From NCBI GenBank assembly GCA_947632485.1, contig CANRPJ010000021.1, positions 1 through 49,641 on the forward strand: a stretch of DNA of 49,641 bases, written 5' to 3'. Positions 17,655 to 24,320 of this stretch are shown here, piece after piece (position 1 is the stretch's first letter; each line of letters opens with the position of its first letter). Made by a program: the position numbers and the translations under genes. This DNA comes from an uncultured Muribaculaceae bacterium (GTDB lineage Bacteria; Bacteroidota; Bacteroidia; Bacteroidales; Muribaculaceae). The notes beneath the pieces are model-generated. The model saw only the letters and a program-made list of their open reading frames with translations. It did no database searches and had not been told where the DNA came from.

Positions 17655-18947
17655 ATGAAACTTTGGAGCAAGGGCTTTGAGCCCGACAAAATGATAGAAG
17701 AGTTTACTGTAGGTGCTGACCGCGAACTCGACCTTAAACTGGCACGCTACGATGTGCAGGGATCCATGGCCCATATCCGAATGCTTGAAAGCATTGGCTT
17801 GCTCACTAAAGATGAGCTCGAGGTGCTCCTGAAGGGTCTTTCGGAAATAGCGGAAACCATAGAGCGGGGAGAATTTACCATTGAGCCGGGAGTGGAAGAT
17901 GTGCACTCACAGGTGGAGTTCCTTCTCACATCTAAGCTCGGCGATGTCGGTAAAAAGATCCATTCCGGGCGCTCACGCAATGATCAGGTGCTTGTAGACC
18001 TCAAACTCTTCATGCGCGATGAGCTCCGCAGTGTAGCCAAGGCTGTAGAGCGCCTTTTCGAATGCCTGCAGAAGCAGAGTGAACGCTACAAAGGCGTGCT
18101 TATGCCCGGTTACACGCATCTGCAGGTAGCAATGCCATCATCTTTCGGTCTCTGGTTCGGCGCCTATGCCGAAGCTCTTGTCGACGACATGCAGATGCTT
18201 GCCGCTGCCTATAAGATTGCAAATCAGAATCCGCTCGGATCTGCCGCAGGCTACGGTTCTTCCTTCCCGCTTAACCGCACCATGACTACTGAGCTTCTCG
18301 GCTTCGAGGCGCTCCACTACAATGTAGTGGCGGCGCAGATGGCTCGAGGAAAGACAGAACGCGCGGCGGCAATGGCGATAGGTGCCGTAGCTTCAACTCT
18401 TGGGCATCTGGCAATGGACGTCTGCATGTGGATGTGTCAGAATTTCGGTTTCGTAAGTTTCCCTGATGAGCTCACCACCGGATCTTCCATTATGCCTCAT
18501 AAGAAGAATCCTGACGTGTTCGAGATTATGCGCGGAAAGTGCAACAGGCTCCAGAGCGTGCAGAATGAGATTGCTCTCCTGACCGCGAATCTGCCTCTTG
18601 GCTATAACCGCGATCTCCAGTTGCTTAAAGATATCATCTTCCCCGCTTCTACAGAGCTGATACAATGCCTTGATATGGCAGTGTTCATGCTGGAGCATAT
18701 ACGGGTGAAGGAAAACATTGTAGACGATCCTCGCTACGACTATCTCTTCACGGTCGAGGAAGTGAACCGGCTCGTGCTTCAGGGCATGCCATTCCGCGAG
18801 GCTTATAAAAAGGTGGGTCTCGAGGTTCAGGACGGTACCTATAAGCCCGTACGCGAAGTCAAGCACACCCACGAGGGATCAATCTCAAATCTCTGCACAA
18901 AGCAGATTGCTGAGAAATTCAGTAAGGTTGCAGCACAGTTTGAATGA
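17655..18947 (+). CDS. argH: Argininosuccinate lyase
   Basis: Final step: argininosuccinate to arginine and fumarate. The fumarase/aspartase signature GSSIMPHKKNPD is intact, and SGRSRNDQ in the N-terminal part is the family substrate loop. Length 430 residues, slightly short but usual for Bacteroidales. It closes the eight-gene operon. A separate promoter for the next gene begins 7 nt after the stop, so arginine-operon transcription probably ends or becomes minor here; no clear terminator is visible. Confidence 0.95.
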   Translation: MKLWSKGFEPDKMIEEFTVGADRELDLKLARYDVQGSMAHIRMLESIGLLTKDELEVLLKGLSEIAETIERGEFTIEPGVEDVHSQVEFLLTSKLGDVGKKIHSGRSRNDQVLVDLKLFMRDELRSVAKAVERLFECLQKQSERYKGVLMPGYTHLQVAMPSSFGLWFGAYAEALVDDMQMLAAAYKIANQNPLGSAAGYGSSFPLNRTMTTELLGFEALHYNVVAAQMARGKTERAAAMAIGAVASTLGHLAMDVCMWMCQNFGFVSFPDELTTGSSIMPHKKNPDVFEIMRGKCNRLQSVQNEIALLTANLPLGYNRDLQLLKDIIFPASTELIQCLDMAVFMLEHIRVKENIVDDPRYDYLFTVEEVNRLVLQGMPFREAYKKVGLEVQDGTYKPVREVKHTHEGSISNLCTKQIAEKFSKVAAQFE

Positions 18948-18954
18948 TTTGCAC

Positions 18955-18962
18955 TATCTTTG
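18955..18962 (+). promoter_or_regulatory. -7 box of the periplasmic binding lipoprotein gene
   Basis: TATCTTTG followed by C, a good bacteroidetal -7 box 43 nt upstream of the start codon. No consensus -33 is found at the standard spacing. The short leader holds GGAGG (18985-18989) and its complement CCTCC (18999-19003) just before the ATG. Confidence 0.5.
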
Positions 18963-19005
18963 CAGCAGCAAGAGAAAAAGGATTGGAGGTTTTTTAATCC
19001 TCCGA

Positions 19006-20160
19006 ATGATGAAAAAACTTTCTTGGAATCTACCCCTGATGGTGCTTTTCGGCACCCTACTCTTCGCATGCGGCCATAAAGGCGCGGATCTTTCAGACTT
19101 CAACAAACCTCTCTATTCGCCGGCTCATGCCGGAGGTTACGAGATTCTCGGTGCCGAGGGCAGCGAGAGCTCCCTTATCGTGACTCATTCCCCCTGGCAA
19201 GGTGCCGACAGCACCAACAGCAGTATGCTCTTCATAGCACGCAATGGTGAAGAGCCTCCCGTCGGTTTCAAAGGACAGGTGCTACGTAAGGAGCCGAAAC
19301 GGATAGTGTGTATGTCAACTACCCATATCGGTATGCTTGGGGCTCTTAGTGAGACCAGTCGTATTGTCGGAGTGTCTGGATTACAGTTCACCGGAAATGC
19401 CACTGTTAAGGAGGCAGCCGGGAAAGGAAAGGTAAAAGATATTGGCTATGACAACAACATCGACTACGAAAGCCTGATTGCGATAGCTCCTGATCTGGTG
19501 ATTCTCTACGGTGTGAATGGTGCCAATGCCATTGAATCTAAGCTGCGCGAACTCGGTATTCCCTTCATGTATCTTGGGGAATATCTTGAAGAATCTCCAC
19601 TCGGTAAGGCTGAATGGGTGGTGCCGGTAGCTGAGGCTCTTGGAGTTAGAGGGAAAGCTGAAAACCTGATTTCCGGCATTTCCACACGCTATGATGATTT
19701 GCGCCGACTGGTAAGCAACAGCGGGCAGACCCCGAAGATAATGCTCAATACCCCTTGGGGCGACTCCTGGATGATGCCCTCTACCAGCAGCTATGTGGTT
19801 CAGCTAATTAATGATGCGGGAGGCTTCTACATTTATCGGGATAACCATAGCAGTCAATCTACACCGATTGATCTGGAAGAAGCCTATAGACTCGCAATGG
19901 ACGCTGATATATGGCTCAATACCGGACAAGCGACCCGACTAAGCGATCTGACCACTCAATGGCCAAAATTCGCAAAAACATCGCCGGTACAGAAGGGAGA
20001 GGTTTGGAATTACACCAAGAACAAAGGGAAAACAGGCTATCCGCAATATTGGGAATCCGGCTGCATGAATCCTGACCTCGTGCTCCGCGATCTGATCAAG
20101 ATTTTCCACCCGGAGCTTCTGACTGATCAGCCCTTCACGTTCTACGAAAGGCTCCAATAG
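19006..20160 (+). CDS. Periplasmic binding lipoprotein, BtuF/FecB-like (cluster A-III)
   Basis: Substrate-binding protein of the metal-chelate/cobalamin ABC type. From ATG 19006 the lipoprotein signal ends at Cys22 (LLFAC). The two-lobed TroA-like fold is suggested by KRIVCMSTTHIGMLGAL (about 100-120) and YESLIAIAPDLVILYG. Length 384 residues. Such genes normally precede a FecCD permease and an ATPase; none follows here, since the next gene is the convergent tyrA. No cobalamin riboswitch fits in the short leader. The ligand (iron-siderophore, haem or corrinoid) cannot be told. Confidence 0.85.
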   Translation: MMKKLSWNLPLMVLFGTLLFACGHKGADLSDFNKPLYSPAHAGGYEILGAEGSESSLIVTHSPWQGADSTNSSMLFIARNGEEPPVGFKGQVLRKEPKRIVCMSTTHIGMLGALSETSRIVGVSGLQFTGNATVKEAAGKGKVKDIGYDNNIDYESLIAIAPDLVILYGVNGANAIESKLRELGIPFMYLGEYLEESPLGKAEWVVPVAEALGVRGKAENLISGISTRYDDLRRLVSNSGQTPKIMLNTPWGDSWMMPSTSSYVVQLINDAGGFYIYRDNHSSQSTPIDLEEAYRLAMDADIWLNTGQATRLSDLTTQWPKFAKTSPVQKGEVWNYTKNKGKTGYPQYWESGCMNPDLVLRDLIKIFHPELLTDQPFTFYERLQ

Positions 20161-20180
20161 ACCTACGCGCGGAAAGCCGG

Positions 20181-20254
20181 ATTGACAGCCTTGACAACAA
20201 AAGTAGGCTAATCCACTAAAGTATAGTAAATTAGCCTATAAAACGTGTCAAGGT
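20181..20254 (-). repeat. Nested-palindrome repeat, copy A
   Basis: Lies between the convergent PBP gene and tyrA. In the orientation shared with copies B and C (minus strand here) it starts ACCTTGACA and ends TGTCAAGG after exactly 66 nt, then continues CTGTCAAT. The inner 13-nt arms begin TAGGCTAAT and end ATTAGCCTA; they pair with two G-U wobbles around a 9-nt loop. No T-run follows, so it is not a standard terminator. Confidence 0.75.
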
Positions 20255-20260
20255 GACGAC

Positions 20261-21034
20261 TTATTTCAGATTTTCTCGCACCTCTCCGAGGAATACTTTC
20301 ATTCTATCGCCATCACGGTGCTCCACTATATCCTGAAGCTCCGCCAGCTTCTCACGGATACGTTCGAGCTGAGCCGGAGTAAGGGGATTGAAAAGAATCT
20401 CGCTCAGGAGGTAGTCATCTTCACCCATCACTCCGCGGGCTATATCCATGTGGCGTTTGAAAGTTGTGCCGGGAGCATCCTGATGCTTCATGACTGAACC
20501 GAACACGAGCGTAGAGGCAAAGGGAATGCTTAGGGAGTAGGCTATCGTCTCATCATGCTCAGCAAAGGTATATTCAACGATATTGAGGTGCAGCCGCTGG
20601 TAAAGATCGCGGAAGAAGATCCGGCCAAGATGGTCGCCCTCCTTGATGATAATGGCATTCTCTCGCGACAAATTGCTTAACGAGGCGAACGTAGGGCCAA
20701 ACATCGGGTGGGTCGATACGAAAGGTCTCCCCGTCTTGGCATAGAACTCCGGCAGACCATATTTCACCGAGGCAATATCGGAAATAATAGTTTTATCAGG
20801 CATATAGGGCAGAATAGCCTCGAAAGCCGGAATCGTATATTTCACGGTGGCGGCATTGATCAGCAGGTCTGGCTCGAAGGCAGCCGTATCCTCCGGGTGA
20901 GCGAAGCGCTCTACATTGAAGGTGAAGCGCAGACGCTCCGGATCTCTGTCGTAGACGGCTACCTGATGATCGAATGACAACAGGTCGCAGAGGAAGGAGC
21001 CCATCTTACCGGCTCCAAGAATCAGAATCTTCAT
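20261..21034 (-). CDS. tyrA: Prephenate dehydrogenase
   Basis: NAD(P)-dependent oxidation of prephenate to 4-hydroxyphenylpyruvate for tyrosine. The Rossmann loop ILGAGKMGSF begins at residue 4; THPMFGPTFASL in the middle is a typical substrate-region motif. Starting at 21034 gives 257 residues and a normal N-terminus; an upstream ATG at 21061 would overlap the preceding gene. It is the last gene of the aromatic operon, 7 nt after the DAHP synthase-chorismate mutase gene. No ACT domain is present. Confidence 0.9.
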   Translation of the reverse strand: MKILILGAGKMGSFLCDLLSFDHQVAVYDRDPERLRFTFNVERFAHPEDTAAFEPDLLINAATVKYTIPAFEAILPYMPDKTIISDIASVKYGLPEFYAKTGRPFVSTHPMFGPTFASLSNLSRENAIIIKEGDHLGRIFFRDLYQRLHLNIVEYTFAEHDETIAYSLSIPFASTLVFGSVMKHQDAPGTTFKRHMDIARGVMGEDDYLLSEILFNPLTPAQLERIREKLAELQDIVEHRDGDRMKVFLGEVRENLK

Positions 21035-21041
21035 TGCCGTA

Positions 21042-22121
21042 TCACCAGGGTTTGCGCCCATTAAGCACTTCTACCTGCTGACGGACCGATTCGTCGTGGA
21101 TAGCCAGCCACAAGGTCTTGAGACAATCCTTGCCCACACCCATCTCCTCACCGAGCTTAATTCGGGTGCGCATCACGTCGTTGTATCGTCCGGCCTGAAG
21201 CACAGGCATATCATGCTCCTTCTTATACTGCCCGATCTCGCGGCTCACCCTCATTCGCTTGGCTATAAGCTCGAGTAAATCATTGTCGATCTGATCTATC
21301 TGCTGCCTGAGGAGCGCCAGATTCTCTGTACTTTGCTTCTGATCGCGCACTACCAGAGTGTTAAGAATCAGATTGAGCACCTCCGGAGTGAGCTGCTGCG
21401 CTGCATCGCTCCATGCGCAGTCCGGATCGCAGTGGCTTTCGATTATAAGCCCGTCGAATCCCATATCAAGTGCCTCCTGGGCTATCGGAGCCACGAGCTC
21501 ACGCTTTCCTCCTATATGGGAGGGATCGCAGATTATAGGCAGGTTAGGATAGCGCAGACGGAGCTCGATAGGAATATTCCAGCTCGGCAGGTTGCGATAC
21601 ATGTGCTTGCCATAGGCCGAAAAGCCCCTATGGATTGCGCCAAGCCTTCTTACCCCCGCGTTGTAGATACGCTGAAGGGCACCTACCCACAGCTCAAGAT
21701 CGGGATTCACGGGATTCTTGACAAGCACTGCCACATCACCGCCATGCTCCTTAATCGTATCAGCCACCTCCTGCATAGCGAAAGGATTGGCTGAGGTGCG
21801 GGCGCCGATCCAGAGGATATCGACTCCAGCCTTAAGCGCTGCCTCGGCGTGCTGCTTGTTGGCTACTTCAGTAGCAGTCAGCATTCCGGTCTCCTCCTTC
21901 ACTTCGCGGAGCCATTCCAGACCCGGCTCACCTACTCCTTCAAAGCCACCCGGCTTGGTGCGCGGTTTCCAGATTCCGGCACGAAACACCTTGATGCCGT
22001 CGGCAGCAAGTTCGCGAGCCGTGGTAAGCACCTGTTCGCGCGTTTCAGCGCTGCAGGGACCTGCAATACAGAACGGTCTGCTATTATCGATTCCTTCAAT
22101 TATAGGTTTCAGATCTTCCAT
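21042..22121 (-). CDS. Bifunctional DAHP synthase / chorismate mutase
   Basis: Fusion of the first shikimate-pathway enzyme with chorismate mutase. Residues 1 to about 260 are a short (type I-beta, KDO8P-synthase-like) DAHP synthase with GPCSAE (21-26), GIWKPRTKPGGFEG and CDPSHIGGKRELV. About 265-350 is an AroQ-type chorismate mutase with LRQQIDQIDNDLLELIAKRM. Total 359 residues. In related enzymes the mutase domain makes the synthase sensitive to prephenate or chorismate, so it may serve as the regulatory switch. Third gene of the pheA-aminotransferase-DAHPS-tyrA operon. Confidence 0.94.
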   Translation of the reverse strand: MEDLKPIIEGIDNSRPFCIAGPCSAETREQVLTTARELAADGIKVFRAGIWKPRTKPGGFEGVGEPGLEWLREVKEETGMLTATEVANKQHAEAALKAGVDILWIGARTSANPFAMQEVADTIKEHGGDVAVLVKNPVNPDLELWVGALQRIYNAGVRRLGAIHRGFSAYGKHMYRNLPSWNIPIELRLRYPNLPIICDPSHIGGKRELVAPIAQEALDMGFDGLIIESHCDPDCAWSDAAQQLTPEVLNLILNTLVVRDQKQSTENLALLRQQIDQIDNDLLELIAKRMRVSREIGQYKKEHDMPVLQAGRYNDVMRTRIKLGEEMGVGKDCLKTLWLAIHDESVRQQVEVLNGRKPW

Positions 22122-22135
22122 CTGTGATTTTTCTT

Positions 22136-23308
22136 TTAGATGTTTTTTTTCATATTTCTAACTCTCTCCAGAGCCTCTTCCAGACGCTTTTCCGGAGCGC
22201 AAAGCGAGAGCCTAATAAACCGGTCGCCATTCTTTCCGAACACACTGCCGGGAGTGACGAACACTCTTGCCTTCTCAAGCAGCTCATCAGCAAGCTGCTC
22301 GCCATTGGTATAGCCATCGGGAATCCGGGCCCACACGAACAGACCGACCTGAGAAGGATCCCAAGTGCAGCCGAGCTCTTCCAGAATCTTTTCAACAAGC
22401 ACCCTGCGGGCACCATACCCACGGTTCACCTCATCTGTCCAGTCCTGGCCAAGTGTAAGCGCTTCCGATGCGGCTCGCATCATCGGCAGAAACTGGCCGG
22501 AGTCGATATTGGATTTCACCTTAAGCACACAAGCAATCCTATCGGCTCTGCCCGCTACCATACCCATGCGCCAACCGGCCATGTTATGGCTCTTACTGAG
22601 AGAGTTCATCTCAAGCGCCACATCTTTAGCCCCATCAACAGATAGAAGACTCATCGGCTCGGGATTGAGAATGAAGCTATAAGGATTATCATGCACGATC
22701 AGAATGCCATGACGGCGTCCGAAATCAACTATCTTTTCCAACAGCTCGCTACTGGGACGCGTTCCGGTAGGCATGTGGGGATAATTCACCCACATAATCC
22801 TGACCTTTGAGAGGTCTCGCTTTTCCAACTCATCGAAGTCCGGTAGCCAGCCTGTCTCCTCCTTAAGATCATAAGCTACTGGCACTCCCCCGATCATCTT
22901 AGTTATACTCCTATAAGCCGCATATCCGGGGTCAGGCACGAGCACCTCGTCACCTGGATTCATAAATGCCAATGAGATATGAAGAATGCCTTCTTTCGAC
23001 CCGATAAGAGGTTGAATCTCGCTTTTAGGATCGAGGCTTACTCCATACCGGTCTTTATACCAGCGAGAAAGATTCTCCCTAAGTTCCGGGGCTCCCACGT
23101 GAGGCTGGTAGCCGTGGGTGCTTTCAGCCATAGCCTCTTCACCGAGCCTTCGGCGCACATTCTCATGCGGAGGCCTGTCGGGACCTCCTACGCCGAGGGA
23201 TATTACATCGAGGCCGCGGGCATTCATCTCCGCTACCTCACGCAGCTTCTTTGAAAAATAATATTCCTTTATCTCATCGAGCCTACGGGCCGGTTTAATC
23301 TCCTTCAT
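22136..23308 (-). CDS. Class I/II PLP aminotransferase (aromatic/aspartate type)
   Basis: Probably transaminates phenylpyruvate and hydroxyphenylpyruvate, judging from its place between prephenate dehydratase and prephenate dehydrogenase. PLP motifs: Asn175 in VNYPHMPTG, Asp207 in VHDNPYS and the lysine Lys239 in SLSKSHNMAGWRMG. The ATG at 23308 gives 390 residues; a TTG 12 nt upstream is less likely. Gaps to neighbours are 17 and 14 nt. Homologues are often annotated as LL-diaminopimelate or aspartate aminotransferases, so substrate range is uncertain. Confidence 0.9.
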   Translation of the reverse strand: MKEIKPARRLDEIKEYYFSKKLREVAEMNARGLDVISLGVGGPDRPPHENVRRRLGEEAMAESTHGYQPHVGAPELRENLSRWYKDRYGVSLDPKSEIQPLIGSKEGILHISLAFMNPGDEVLVPDPGYAAYRSITKMIGGVPVAYDLKEETGWLPDFDELEKRDLSKVRIMWVNYPHMPTGTRPSSELLEKIVDFGRRHGILIVHDNPYSFILNPEPMSLLSVDGAKDVALEMNSLSKSHNMAGWRMGMVAGRADRIACVLKVKSNIDSGQFLPMMRAASEALTLGQDWTDEVNRGYGARRVLVEKILEELGCTWDPSQVGLFVWARIPDGYTNGEQLADELLEKARVFVTPGSVFGKNGDRFIRLSLCAPEKRLEEALERVRNMKKNI

Positions 23309-23325
23309 AATCGAAATCAATAAGA

Positions 23326-24174
23326 TTACACTTCTGAGCTACACTCCTTATACTCACCCAACATTTTCAAGTCATTAAGCAGCGGACGCACTGCCTCAAT
23401 GGCCTGATGGAATCGAACCCTGTCGTCGAAGGTGAGATCTACGTAGAACCTATATTCCCAGGCACGCCCTACTATCGGCATCGACTGGATTTTCGACAGA
23501 TTCATATCGTAGTAGCTGAAAATGGTAAGCACCTTGGAGAGCGCTCCCTGAGTGTGGGGCAAGGTAAAAGCTACCGATGCCTTATTGGCTTCAGCTCCTC
23601 TCTGCACCTCAGCTGCCAGCAGAGGATCAGCAAGAATAAGAAAGCGGGTGAAATTGCGCTTGTTGGTCTCTATTCCTTTTTCCAGAATATTAAGATCATA
23701 TAACTGAGCTGCAAACTCTCCGCATACAGCCGCATGACCCATCAACTTATTTTCAGCTATCTCGCGGGCACTCCCGGCTGTATCGAATTTCTCTACCATG
23801 CGCAGATTCTCATGGCGCTGAAGGAATTGCTCACACTGCATCAGAGCCATAGGGTGAGAATTTACTTCAGTGAGCTCATCAATAGTCTGACCGGGAAGGG
23901 CGCAAAGCACATGAGAAATCCTCATCTTCTGCTCGCCGATGATTCTCAGATTGCTCTTTCGAAGCAGCTCATGGTTCTGGAGCAAAGCGCCCGCGATAGT
24001 ATTTTCAATGGCCATAATGCCATAGAGCTCTGCATCGGAGGCCAAAGTATCGAACATGGAGCCGAACGTATCGCAAGCCAATGTTTCTACCTCATCATCT
24101 GCAAAATACTTACGGGCAGCCGCATCATGATAACACCCTGCCACTCCCTGGATAGTAACTCTTCTTTTCATCAC
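23326..24174 (-). CDS. pheA: Prephenate dehydratase with ACT domain
   Basis: Converts prephenate to phenylpyruvate. Catalytic segments are ENTIAG (57-62) and the TRF motif (176-178) in NFTRFLIL. An ACT domain begins near residue 198 with the HTQGALSKVL phenylalanine-site loop; the usual ESRP motif reads QSMP (230-233). Length 282 residues with no chorismate mutase domain, which is instead fused to the DAHP synthase two genes later. First gene of the operon with a good -7 box upstream. Two consecutive ATGs leave the start uncertain by one codon. Confidence 0.93.
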   Translation of the reverse strand: MMKRRVTIQGVAGCYHDAAARKYFADDEVETLACDTFGSMFDTLASDAELYGIMAIENTIAGALLQNHELLRKSNLRIIGEQKMRISHVLCALPGQTIDELTEVNSHPMALMQCEQFLQRHENLRMVEKFDTAGSAREIAENKLMGHAAVCGEFAAQLYDLNILEKGIETNKRNFTRFLILADPLLAAEVQRGAEANKASVAFTLPHTQGALSKVLTIFSYYDMNLSKIQSMPIVGRAWEYRFYVDLTFDDRVRFHQAIEAVRPLLNDLKMLGEYKECSSEV

Positions 24175-24231
24175 ATTCCGAAAAAAATAGTCCGTTTTCG
24201 CTAATTATTCTTTAGCCCGGATTATTTTTAG

Positions 24232-24239
24232 CAAAGTTA
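24232..24239 (-). promoter_or_regulatory. -7 box of the pheA operon
   Basis: Minus-strand TAACTTTG followed by C, 57 nt before the pheA start. TTTT 20 bp upstream is a one-mismatch -33. No leader-peptide or T-box structure was found in the 57-nt leader. Confidence 0.55.
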
Positions 24240-24266
24240 CACAAAATCCCCCACACAGGAAAATAG

Positions 24267-24312
24267 TTCCGGCCACCAGGATCTTACAAGTTCCAAATCA
24301 AGGTGGCCGGAA
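24267..24312 (-). terminator. Hairpin after the M16 protease gene
   Basis: Perfect 11-bp stem TTCCGGCCACC (24267-24277) with GGTGGCCGGAA (24302-24312), loop 24 nt, starting 8 nt after the M16 stop codon. On the minus strand it is followed by CTATTTTCC, a short U-rich stretch. It probably ends the ftsK-to-M16 operon. Confidence 0.6.
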
Positions 24313-24320
24313 AGAGAAAA

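Noticed and set aside
19006..19011. Cobalamin riboswitch upstream of the BtuF-like gene
   Set aside because: Only about 40 nt lie between the -7 box and the start; no conserved B12-box is present.
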